Shown here one piece after another: positions 7,404-14,692 of a stretch of DNA of 27,411 nt (its first letter is position 1; each line of letters begins with the position of its first letter). Below the pieces are notes generated by a model. The model worked only from the letters and a program-made list of their open reading frames with translations. It was not told where the DNA came from and ran no database searches. The position numbers and the translations under genes were made by a program. Source of the DNA: CAYZMH01 sp964479445 (lineage in GTDB: Bacteria; Bacteroidota; Bacteroidia; Bacteroidales; GCA-2748055); contig CAYZMH010000045.1 of the NCBI GenBank assembly GCA_964479445.1, positions 1 through 27,411 on the forward strand. The letters run 5' to 3'.

Positions 7404-8114
7404 ATGAAAATCCCGGTTATGCTTTCACAAAAAAGGGCTGCCACATGCAGCATATGTACAAAAGGATCCTGTGCCCTGTCCACTCTATCACAGGAGGAGA
7501 TCCTGAAAATGGAAATGCACACCCACCAGAGCGATATCCCGCAGGCTGAAATGCTGATGCGCCAGCACACCCCGGTTCACTCCATCATCTACCTGCGGTC
7601 GGGTTACCTGAAAGAGTTCGTGGCCCACGAAAACAGGCCTAACCAGGTTGTACAGATCCTGCGTGAAGGGACTTACATCGGATTGCCGGCCCTGTTTGGT
7701 AGCAAAACCTGCAACTTTTCATACAAAGCGCTCAGCGACATAGAAGTCTGTTTCATCGAAAAAAACACCTTCCAGTCACTGGTCCATTCAAACATACGGT
7801 TCTCCAACGAAATCCTGCATTCGATGAGCAGCGATACCCTTCGTAACCAGCTTCGGATCCTGGCTCTAACCCAAAAACAGAGTTTTGGAAAAGTGGCCGA
7901 TACGTTGCTATATCTTGCCAGGCAGGTATATGAAAGCCGTTCGTTCGATATGCAGCTTACCCGCACGGAGTTAGCCCAGATGATCGCTTCTACCAGGGAG
8001 AATGTCACCAAAACCCTGCGCAGGTTAATGAACGAGGGAATCATCTTCCTGAAAGGAAGCTATATCAAGATCCTGCAAATGGAACAGCTTGAAGAGATTG
8101 CTAAAAACGGATAA
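7404..8114 (+). CDS. Crp/Fnr-family regulator with FNR-like cysteines
   Basis: This is a 236-residue cytoplasmic transcription factor: cyclic-nucleotide-binding beta-roll (about 30-145), long dimerisation helix (about 145-175) and winged helix-turn-helix (about 180-230; LTRTELAQMIASTRENVTKT holds the recognition helix). The N-terminus carries Cys15, Cys18 and Cys23 (CxxCx4C), and Cys116 sits in DIEVCFIEKNTF. In E. coli FNR the [4Fe-4S] ligands are Cys20, 23, 29 and 122. The Cys116 context aligns with FNR Cys122, and the spacing from the third to the fourth cysteine is 93 residues in both. This suggests, but does not prove, an oxygen- or redox-sensing cluster. Many Bacteroidota relatives keep only the N-terminal CxxC. 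Start: ATG 7404 gives the full length; ATG 7419 fits the -7 element better and keeps all four cysteines. A Crp-type palindrome upstream suggests autoregulation. Confidence 0.87.
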   Translation: MKIPVMLSQKRAATCSICTKGSCALSTLSQEEILKMEMHTHQSDIPQAEMLMRQHTPVHSIIYLRSGYLKEFVAHENRPNQVVQILREGTYIGLPALFGSKTCNFSYKALSDIEVCFIEKNTFQSLVHSNIRFSNEILHSMSSDTLRNQLRILALTQKQSFGKVADTLLYLARQVYESRSFDMQLTRTELAQMIASTRENVTKTLRRLMNEGIIFLKGSYIKILQMEQLEEIAKNG

Positions 8115-8119
8115 TCCCA

Positions 8120-8902
8120 TCAGTCATACCGGCGGCGTAAAAAACGTCCGTCAAAGACCTCGTAGTTCATGAAGTAGTAGGTAAGGTTCAGCGAAAGGTA
8201 AATCATCCGGATATCCTGTGAATACGGACTGGTCGATGCACCGGTCTCCACCTCGTAATCAAAAGACGGCAGGGTGGTCAGATCAGCCGACAGCACAACT
8301 CCCCAGTGAATAACCCCCAGCTGTTCGATGATCGTGCGCATCATCGCTCCTGCATGCGCGGTTACAACCGCAGATTGCTTGGTATACCCGTGCCGGTCGA
8401 ACAGGTAGGTATAGTCGTAATTCTCATCCATGCGGGTAAGATTCCGGTAACTGGAAAAATCCCTTCCTACAGAGATCCCTGCCATCGGTGCGATCTCGTA
8501 AAACGGATCCTCCGCTGTAACCACCGTATAGGAAGCTATCAGGGGCAGGGAGACCCCGACGAATTCACTGTGACCCCACAGGTTGATAGCCGCGTCGTCC
8601 AGCATCTCCTCGTGCACAAAACCAAATCGTTTCCGCTTAATATCCAGTCCGGACGTAAAAGAGAACCCCGACTCCAACTCATAATTCACACGGAATCCCG
8701 CCCCGAAATTCACCAGGTCCCAGTAACGGGGCGAAGTGCGTTGCAACCCGTCTAACCTCGGTGTCAGATCGGTAAAACAAAATACGGGTTCCACCTGCAC
8801 TCCCAGTGCAAATTTGCTCTGCCCCTTCACCAATACGGAAGAGACCACCAGCAAGACCACTGCAAGGATGGCAGTAAACCATGGCTTTAATCGCCTGATC
8901 AT
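8120..8902 (-). CDS. Outer-membrane beta-barrel protein
   Basis: From ATG 8902 this is a 260-residue protein starting MIRRLKPWFTAILAVV, a clear signal peptide with likely cleavage after VKGQ. The rest alternates polar and hydrophobic residues with many aromatics and glycines (FGAGFRVNYEL, GFSFTSGLDIK, MIYLSLNLTYYF), the pattern of a small 8-10-strand barrel like the outer-membrane beta-barrel (PorT/OmpW-like) proteins of Bacteroidota. No specific function can be assigned. The frame stays open upstream to an ATG at 9118 and another at 8929. The extension is polar and would bury the signal peptide, so 8902 (or 8929, which has AGGTG just before it) is preferred. It converges on the Crp/Fnr gene with only 5 bases between the stop codons. 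Confidence 0.75.
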   Translation of the reverse strand: MIRRLKPWFTAILAVVLLVVSSVLVKGQSKFALGVQVEPVFCFTDLTPRLDGLQRTSPRYWDLVNFGAGFRVNYELESGFSFTSGLDIKRKRFGFVHEEMLDDAAINLWGHSEFVGVSLPLIASYTVVTAEDPFYEIAPMAGISVGRDFSSYRNLTRMDENYDYTYLFDRHGYTKQSAVVTAHAGAMMRTIIEQLGVIHWGVVLSADLTTLPSFDYEVETGASTSPYSQDIRMIYLSLNLTYYFMNYEVFDGRFLRRRYD

Positions 8903-9305
8903 GGAAATGTTTTTCGCTGAACTCTTCATCGCACCTGACTCTGCTGAATTTCCGAGAGATACCTCATTGTTTTCAGCAACCTCATCCCTGTCTGTGGCCG
9001 GGATTCTGACAGATGTTCGATTTCCGGCAGTTGTTTTATTTATGTCTGATGCTGTGCTGCTTACAAGGGCATCATTGCTGTCAAAGGTGGTTGAATAACA
9101 CTGAACTGAGGGTTTCATGCTTTACACATTTTTGCGCCCTGACGTTCCGTCAGCCGGAGAATAAATCGCCGAGAAACTCGTGGGGAACTCTAAGGTAATG
9201 CTTTTTTTTCATTCTGCACTTATCTGTGCCTGCCTGTTCTTACCCTGCGCTTCAATTCGTTCTGTTTGCAAAACCAAACCATTCCTCGTAGCTTGCATTT
9301 TTGTT
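8903..9305. other. Intergenic stretch upstream of the barrel protein and pepA
   Basis: If the barrel protein starts at 8902, this divergent region is about 400 bases. On the - strand its first 216 bases continue the barrel-protein frame without a stop as a Ser/Thr/Asn-rich extension of doubtful reality. It also holds a perfect 6-base hairpin CTGACG-TTC-CGTCAG (9139-9153) without a U tract, and a run of eight T at about 9198-9205. I see no further gene and no clear promoter for the barrel protein. The nearest -7-like element on the - strand (CACCTTTG near 9085) has one mismatch. Confidence 0.4.
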
Positions 9306-9313
9306 TATCTTTG
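9306..9313 (+). promoter_or_regulatory. -7 element of the pepA-pdxA operon
   Basis: TATCTTTG matches TAnnTTTG. The start of transcription would be near 9319, leaving a leader of about 12 bases before the ATG at 9332. The -33 position reads TTCC rather than TTTG. The next two genes have no room for promoters of their own, so this element probably drives all three. Confidence 0.5.
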
Positions 9314-9331
9314 CACTGGTAAAAAGAAACT

Positions 9332-10768
9332 ATGAAACTATTTATAGCAGATAAAAATACTGATAAAGAGAATGTTATATTGCTGGGTCGCCCGGAGACC
9401 GATTTTTCGGAGTGGCTAAACGGTAAGGCAGAATCGGACTATGTCCGCGATCGCATCGACAGCGATAAGGAGGTCATTGAACTTAACAGGTTCGATCGCC
9501 TGGTGGTGATCCGGATCCTTAAGAGCAGTGATAAACCATTGCACAGGAAGCGCGAAGAGGCCCGCATGGCGGCTTATGCACTGCATCCGCGACTTAAGGA
9601 GTATGACCTGGAAGAGGTGATCATAGCCAATGCAGGGGTTTTTTGTGAAGAGACGGTCGCTTTCGCGGAAGGGCTTGCACTGACCAATTACCAGTTTCTG
9701 AAATACTTTTCCGACCGGGATAAAAAAGCCCACAGGCTGAACCGAATCGGACTGCGGTCGGAAAAAGTCGATGAAGAGATCCTCAACCGGTTAAGCAGCA
9801 CCGTAGAAGCCGTCTGCCATAGCCGCGACCTGGTGAATGAACCGCTCTCCTACCTCACTGCCGAAAAACTTGCGGAAGAGGTCACTGCCATGGGCCGTGA
9901 AGCCGGTTTTACCGTGGAGGTGTTCAACAAGAAAAAGATCGAATCGCTCAGGATGGGTGGAATTCTTGCAGTTAACCGCGGTAGTATCGATCCGCCTACC
10001 TTCTCCATCCTGGAGTGGAAACCTGAAAACGCGGTGAATGAAAAGCCGGTGGTGATCGTTGGCAAAGGAGTAGTATACGATACCGGGGGAATGAGCCTCA
10101 AACCCACCCACGATTCCATGGATTACATGAAGTGCGATATGGCCGGTGCCGCAACGGTCGCCGGCACGTTTTATGCCGCTGCGAAAGCAAAGCTGCCGGT
10201 GTGGGTAATCGGACTCATCCCTGCCACCGATAACCGGCCCGACGGAAATGCATATGTACCCGGCGATATAGTGAAAATGTACGATGGAAAAACCGTGGAG
10301 GTGCTGAATACCGACGCGGAGGGTCGAATGATCCTGGCCGATGCACTGAGTTGGGCCAAACAATATGATCCGGAACTGGTGGTGGAGCTCTCCACACTGA
10401 CAGGCTCGGCACATGTGGCCCTGGGTAAATACGGCATAGCCGGCATGGGCAATGCTCCGGGGGATATGATGGAAGCACTCAAGTTAAGTGGTGACAACAC
10501 CTACGAACGCATTGCCGAATTCCCCTTCTGGGAAGAATACGGTGAGTTGATGAAATCGGATATCGCGGATCTGAAAAACATTGGCGGACGCCTTGCCGGA
10601 GCAATCACAGCCGGGAAATTCCTGGAGAACTTCACCGATTATCCCTTCATCCACCTGGACATTGCCGGTCCTGCCTTCAATAAAACCGAGGACAACTACC
10701 GCGGAAAAGGAGGCAGCGGCATCGGGGTGCGACTGCTGGCTGATTTTCTGTATCACTTTTCACGCTAA
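9332..10768 (+). CDS. pepA: Leucyl aminopeptidase, M17 family
   Basis: This 478-residue cytoplasmic metallopeptidase removes N-terminal amino acids from peptides using two metal ions. The N-terminal domain (about 1-150) is divergent, as usual for the family. The C-terminal catalytic domain has every expected motif: VGKGVVYDTGGMSLKP with metal ligands Lys245 and Asp250 and catalytic Lys257, Asp269 in KCDMAGAA, and the signature NTDAEGRM (326-333) with Asp328, Glu330 and catalytic Arg332. Met replaces the usual Leu at the end of the signature, a mild change. Length is normal. It starts 19 bases after a -7 element and is followed by pdxA after 9 bases. M17 enzymes in some bacteria also bind DNA, but nothing here tests that. 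Confidence 0.93.
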   Translation: MKLFIADKNTDKENVILLGRPETDFSEWLNGKAESDYVRDRIDSDKEVIELNRFDRLVVIRILKSSDKPLHRKREEARMAAYALHPRLKEYDLEEVIIANAGVFCEETVAFAEGLALTNYQFLKYFSDRDKKAHRLNRIGLRSEKVDEEILNRLSSTVEAVCHSRDLVNEPLSYLTAEKLAEEVTAMGREAGFTVEVFNKKKIESLRMGGILAVNRGSIDPPTFSILEWKPENAVNEKPVVIVGKGVVYDTGGMSLKPTHDSMDYMKCDMAGAATVAGTFYAAAKAKLPVWVIGLIPATDNRPDGNAYVPGDIVKMYDGKTVEVLNTDAEGRMILADALSWAKQYDPELVVELSTLTGSAHVALGKYGIAGMGNAPGDMMEALKLSGDNTYERIAEFPFWEEYGELMKSDIADLKNIGGRLAGAITAGKFLENFTDYPFIHLDIAGPAFNKTEDNYRGKGGSGIGVRLLADFLYHFSR

Positions 10769-10777
10769 ACCTGAACC

Positions 10778-11860
10778 ATGAGCAAACGAACCAAAATAGG
10801 GATCTCGCACGGCGACATCAACAGCATTAGCTACGAGGTGATCATGAAAGCGGTGAAAGACAAACGACTGCTTGAACTGTGCATTCCCATTATCTACGGG
10901 TCGCCCAAAGTAGCGGCCTACCACAAAAAAGCCCTCAATATCGAGGAGCTGAATATGAATACCATAAAGACCCCCGATGAAGCGAGTAACCGGCGGGTTA
11001 ACATAATCAACTGCATCAGCGATGACATCCGGGTTGAACTCGGAAAATCCACCCGGCAGGCAGGAGAAGCCTCGTTCCAGGCACTTCAGGCAGCGGTGGC
11101 CGATTTGGCCGGCAATAAGATCGATGCCCTGGTGACCGGTCCGATCAACAAACAAAATATCCAGAGTCCGGAATTCCAGCACAGCGGACATACCGAATAC
11201 CTCAAGGAACAATTCCAGGTGGATGAGGTGCTGATGCTGATGGTCAGTGACCTGATGAAAGTGGGGGTGGTAGCCGGACATTTACCCATTGCGGAATTGC
11301 CCGGATTTATTACCCGTAAAATGATTATCTCCAAACTCAACATCCTGAATGAATCGCTGCAAGTTGATTTCGGTATCCGTAAACCGAAAATTGCCGTGCT
11401 CGGACTCAATCCGCATGCCGGCGACGAAGGACTGCTGGGCAGCGAAGAACAGGAAACCATCACCCCGGCCATCCAGGTTGCCAGGGAAAATGATATCCTG
11501 GCGTTCGGACCATTCCCGGCAGACGGGTTTTTCGGATCCGGGAAGTTCGCGAAATACGATGCAGTACTTGCCATGTACCACGACCAGGGTCTGATCCCGT
11601 TTAAAACCCTCACTATCGATGATGGGGTTAACTACACAGCCGGGCTCCCCGTTATCCGGACCAGTCCGGCACATGGCACCGCATACGAACTGGCCGGAAA
11701 AGATGAAGCCACCCACTCCTCCTTTCTCAACGCCATCTACCTGGCCTGCGATATCATTAAGAACCGGGAATTACACAGCGAGATAACCAAAAATCCCCTG
11801 GGAACCGGACTTACCAATACAGGAGATAAAGACGAAGACCTTCCCGAAAACGGAGAGTGA
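10778..11860 (+). CDS. pdxA: 4-hydroxythreonine-4-phosphate dehydrogenase
   Basis: This 360-residue cytoplasmic enzyme oxidises 4-phosphohydroxy-L-threonine with NAD; the product decarboxylates to the substrate of PdxJ in the DXP-dependent route to pyridoxal phosphate. Metal-binding histidines are visible at His168 (VVAGHLP), His213 (LNPHAGD) and His268 (YHDQGL), each two residues beyond the E. coli positions 166, 211 and 266. Other family segments are DALVTGPINK (116-125), HSGHTEYL (135-142) and PVIRTSPAHGTA (291-302). The N-terminal motif reads GDINSISYE, with Ser where most PdxA have Gly (GxxxGIGPE). It is the middle gene of the pepA operon, and its TGA overlaps the GTG of the TonB receptor. 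No pdxJ lies in the window. Confidence 0.95.
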   Translation: MSKRTKIGISHGDINSISYEVIMKAVKDKRLLELCIPIIYGSPKVAAYHKKALNIEELNMNTIKTPDEASNRRVNIINCISDDIRVELGKSTRQAGEASFQALQAAVADLAGNKIDALVTGPINKQNIQSPEFQHSGHTEYLKEQFQVDEVLMLMVSDLMKVGVVAGHLPIAELPGFITRKMIISKLNILNESLQVDFGIRKPKIAVLGLNPHAGDEGLLGSEEQETITPAIQVARENDILAFGPFPADGFFGSGKFAKYDAVLAMYHDQGLIPFKTLTIDDGVNYTAGLPVIRTSPAHGTAYELAGKDEATHSSFLNAIYLACDIIKNRELHSEITKNPLGTGLTNTGDKDEDLPENGE

Positions 11861-13923
11861 CCGATTCCAGGCAGAACGTTATCTATACCATTATGCAGAG
11901 AAGAGGAGCTGACCGGGAGACGATTCGGTTCAGGAAGTGGACCAACCGCAAAGAAGCCGTACTGCGAAGCTTCCATAAAATCATATCCATCGGCACCATC
12001 GCTCTGACCTCCACCCTGCTCCACCCTTCTCACCTGGCAGCCCAGTCCGACACAACTTCCCCGGTAATGTTCCTTGAACTGGAGGAAGTGGTAGCCATCC
12101 CGGAAACGGAAACCGATCTCTACGCCCCCTCCCTTCGTGAAATCACCCTGATCAGCCGGGAAACCCTCACCCTGTCCCCCGCAACTTCATTTAACCAGCT
12201 GCTCGACCAGCAGCCCGGTATAGACATCCGCACACGTGGTCCCCTGAACACCCAATCCGATCTCTCCATCCGCGGCGGCTCCTTTGACCAGTCCCTTATA
12301 CTGCTGAACGGCATCCCCATGAACGATCCCCAGACCGGGCACTTCAATCTCAACATCCCCCTTCAACACCAACAACTCCAACGAATCGAAATTCTTAAAG
12401 GTCCGGCCACCCGCACCCACGGCATTAACGCCTACAGCGGAGCCCTCAACCTGGTCACCCGACCCGCCGACTCCCTCAGGCTCCACGCCTCCCTGGAATA
12501 CGGCCAATACAATACATTCCGGACCTCCGCGACACTTCACGTTCCGGCCCGACCGGTCAAAACCATGCTTGCCGTTCATACCACAACCTCCGACGGATAC
12601 CGCGCAAACACCGATACCGATCAGACCGGGCTTTACCTGCACACCACCGCACCTCTCGGCAACCTGAAGATGCACCTGCTGACCGGCTGGAACAAAAAAG
12701 ATTTCGGAGCCAATGCCTTCTACTCCCCACAGTATCCCGATCAGTACGAACAAACCGAAGCTACCTTTGCCGCCCTTAAAATTAACGGTTTATCTTCCTT
12801 TTCCCTCACCGAAGCCACCCTCTACTGGCGAGGTCACCGCGATCACTTCATGCTGTTCCGGGACCACCCCGAATACTACCAGAACCACCACCGCAACCAA
12901 TCTGCCGGCACCCGCCTGGAAACCGGCATCCGTACCTTTGCCGGCATCACCACCGCCACCCTTGACCTTCGCCATGAATCCATACAAAGCACCAGACTGG
13001 GTCAGCCCCTCTCCAATCCGTCTCCTGTAAACGGAACCGACTCAGCCCGGTACACCAATTACGACGCCCGCAACCACCTGAGCCTTTCTGCAAACCACCG
13101 CTTCTCCCTTCATACCGTGCAGATCAGTGGCGGTATGATGCTCTATTACGATCCCCATTCTTCCCATACAGGAATCTATCCCGGAATCGATATCAGCTGG
13201 AAACCCCTCTCCTCCCTCCGCACCTATTTTTCCGCAAACCGCTCCATGCGATTGCCTACCTTCACAGACCTCTATTACCAGGGACCTCAAAACATCGGCA
13301 ATCCCGACCTGAAACCCGAAACGGCCACCACTTTTGAAACAGGCGCCACCTGGGAAAAGCAGGGAGTACAACTAACCACCTCCCTCTTCCATCGCCTGGG
13401 CCGCTCCACCATCGACTGGATCTGGCAAAACGGCGCCTGGCATACCCGGAACATCACCACGCTGAACACCACGGGCGGCGAAATCTCCGCCAAACTCAAA
13501 CCCGGCACTTACCTGTCACGCCTTTACCCCGTCGAATCCATCCACCTTACCTATAGCTATACCCGCATGAACAAACAGGAAACCAACTTCATCTCCCACT
13601 ACGCTCTCGATAACCTCAAATCCCGTTTCACCACCGAATTACACCTGTCCCTGCCCCTGAACCTCCATGCCACCACCAGCCTGCGGTACCAGGACCGAAA
13701 CGGATCATACCTCTATTATCCCACTCCTGCAAGCGAACCGTTCGAAAAACCCTACCAGCCCTTCTGGCTCCTGGACACGTCCATTCAATATACATGGAAA
13801 CTCCTCACCTTCAGCACCTCTGTAACCAACCTCCTCGACACGCCCTATCGCGACATCGGCAGCATCCCCATGCCCGGCCGCTGGATAATGACCCGCCTGG
13901 AACTCAAACTGCCCTTGAAATAG
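11857..13923 (+). CDS. TonB-dependent outer-membrane receptor
   Basis: This receptor of up to 688 residues takes up a ligand across the outer membrane with TonB energy. A hydrophobic signal core (about 42-58) ends at LAAQ (60-63). A TonB-box-like LEEVVAI follows (75-81). The plug domain covers about 92-205 (SFNQLLDQQPGIDIR, LSIRGGSFDQSLILLNGIP, IEILKGPATRTHGINAYSGALN), followed by the barrel, which includes the conserved SxRLPTFTDLYY-type segment and NPDLKPETATTFETG. There is no carboxypeptidase-like N-terminal domain and no SusD partner, so it is not a SusC-type glycan receptor; a metal chelate, vitamin or siderophore is likelier. GTG 11857 overlaps the pdxA stop (GTGA); ATG 11893 is the alternative and still gives a long positively charged leader before the signal core. 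Its coding strand is strikingly rich in C-ending codons compared with its neighbours. Confidence 0.9.
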   Translation: MTDSRQNVIYTIMQRRGADRETIRFRKWTNRKEAVLRSFHKIISIGTIALTSTLLHPSHLAAQSDTTSPVMFLELEEVVAIPETETDLYAPSLREITLISRETLTLSPATSFNQLLDQQPGIDIRTRGPLNTQSDLSIRGGSFDQSLILLNGIPMNDPQTGHFNLNIPLQHQQLQRIEILKGPATRTHGINAYSGALNLVTRPADSLRLHASLEYGQYNTFRTSATLHVPARPVKTMLAVHTTTSDGYRANTDTDQTGLYLHTTAPLGNLKMHLLTGWNKKDFGANAFYSPQYPDQYEQTEATFAALKINGLSSFSLTEATLYWRGHRDHFMLFRDHPEYYQNHHRNQSAGTRLETGIRTFAGITTATLDLRHESIQSTRLGQPLSNPSPVNGTDSARYTNYDARNHLSLSANHRFSLHTVQISGGMMLYYDPHSSHTGIYPGIDISWKPLSSLRTYFSANRSMRLPTFTDLYYQGPQNIGNPDLKPETATTFETGATWEKQGVQLTTSLFHRLGRSTIDWIWQNGAWHTRNITTLNTTGGEISAKLKPGTYLSRLYPVESIHLTYSYTRMNKQETNFISHYALDNLKSRFTTELHLSLPLNLHATTSLRYQDRNGSYLYYPTPASEPFEKPYQPFWLLDTSIQYTWKLLTFSTSVTNLLDTPYRDIGSIPMPGRWIMTRLELKLPLK

Positions 13924-14241
13924 ACCGGCAACCCACCATCCATGAATTTTCACGTGAAATGATTTCCAAAATTATATTCCAAACCACTGCCCTCAGCGTC
14001 CGTATAGTGATATACTCCCGCCCCAGCTTGTAATGCCCTTTATCCGCATGGAGTGTAAGCCGCGACACCGGCCGCGGGGCTACGCAGGAAACCAGGAAAA
14101 GAAAAGAAAAGATAAAATAAGGACAGGCGTTGCAAACCGCCGTGTTCGGGGTAACATATCATTTGTCATGGTAAAGGGTTTTTACCTGACAATCCTCAAA
14201 TTTCCTGCCGAAATCGCCGGTACTGAAACGCGAAAGAGTAA
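13924..14241. other. Gene-free convergent region between the receptor and gcvH
   Basis: These 318 bases lie between the 3' ends of two convergent genes. I see no convincing coding frame. Structure noted: a perfect 12-base palindrome TTTCACGTGAAA (13948-13959), a small hairpin GTATA-GTGA-TATAC (14001-14014), a GC-rich arm pair AGCCGCG/CGCGGGGCT (about 14056-14082, one bulge), an A/G-rich run (about 14092-14124) and the longer hairpin at 14165-14190. No arm is followed by a good U tract, so no classical terminator can be named. Confidence 0.5.
14165..14190. repeat. Ten-pair hairpin between convergent genes
   Basis: GTCA (14165-14168) pairs with TGAC (14187-14190), and GGTAAA (14170-14175) with TTTACC (14181-14186), around loop GGGTT with a single bulged T at 14169. 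Its location between convergent 3' ends fits a transcript-end or mRNA-stabilising structure, but neither side has a following U run. Confidence 0.4.
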
Positions 14242-14619
14242 TTAACCGATCAAGTCCTTGTAGTCGTCCGCCGACATCAGGTTATCAGCCTCGGAAGCAT
14301 CGCTCATCCTGATCTTCACCATCCAGCCCTCACCGTAAGGATCGGAATTCACAATCTCCGGTTTTTCTTCCAGCTTCTCATTCACCTCGGTAATCTCCCC
14401 CGATACGGGCATGAAGATATCGGAAACCGTCTTTACCGCCTCGATCGTTCCCAGGGTCTCACCGGAATCCATCGTCTCCCCCTGCGTCTCAATCTCCACA
14501 AAAACAACATCACCCAGTTCCCCCTGGGCGAAATCGGTGATACCTACCGTGGCTACATCTCCTTCAATCTTAATCCACTCGTGCTCTTTCGTGTACTTTA
14601 AATTACCTGGTATGTTCAT
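14242..14619 (-). CDS. gcvH: Glycine cleavage system H protein
   Basis: This 125-residue cytoplasmic lipoyl carrier of the glycine cleavage complex shuttles the aminomethyl group between the P, T and L proteins. The lipoylation site is Lys63 in GTIEAVKTVSDI. The N-terminus LKYTKEHEWI and the C-terminal segment NSDPYGEGWMVKI are typical. Length is normal. The P, T and L genes are not in the window. It lies directly downstream of sprA, an order seen in other Bacteroidota, yet a promoter in the 73-base gap suggests it is also expressed on its own. Confidence 0.96.
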   Translation of the reverse strand: MNIPGNLKYTKEHEWIKIEGDVATVGITDFAQGELGDVVFVEIETQGETMDSGETLGTIEAVKTVSDIFMPVSGEITEVNEKLEEKPEIVNSDPYGEGWMVKIRMSDASEADNLMSADDYKDLIG

Positions 14620-14650
14620 AGTATATCTGTTTGAAATGATAATTTGCTCT

Positions 14651-14681
14651 CAAATGTAACACATTTTATGCACTTTGTAAA
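14651..14681 (-). promoter_or_regulatory. Promoter of gcvH
   Basis: On the - strand TTTA (14678-14681), a 19-base spacer and TACATTTG (14651-14658) match the Bacteroidota consensus with one mismatch in the -33 box. The predicted start near 14645 leaves a leader of about 25 bases before the gcvH ATG. It lies after the sprA stop codon, so it uncouples gcvH from the long sprA transcript. Confidence 0.65.
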
Positions 14682-14692
14682 CGTGATCTTCA

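Noticed and set aside
9139..9153. Hairpin CTGACG-TTC-CGTCAG as a terminator
   Set aside because: Only 6 pairs and no U tract directly after it on either strand.
13948..13959. Perfect palindrome TTTCACGTGAAA
   Set aside because: Half-sites face the wrong way for a Crp operator (TCAC then GTGA), and it lies between convergent 3' ends where no promoter is expected.
14056..14082. GC-rich imperfect hairpin, considered as a riboswitch or terminator
   Set aside because: No U tract follows, no conserved riboswitch core is visible, and the region is downstream rather than upstream of its neighbours.
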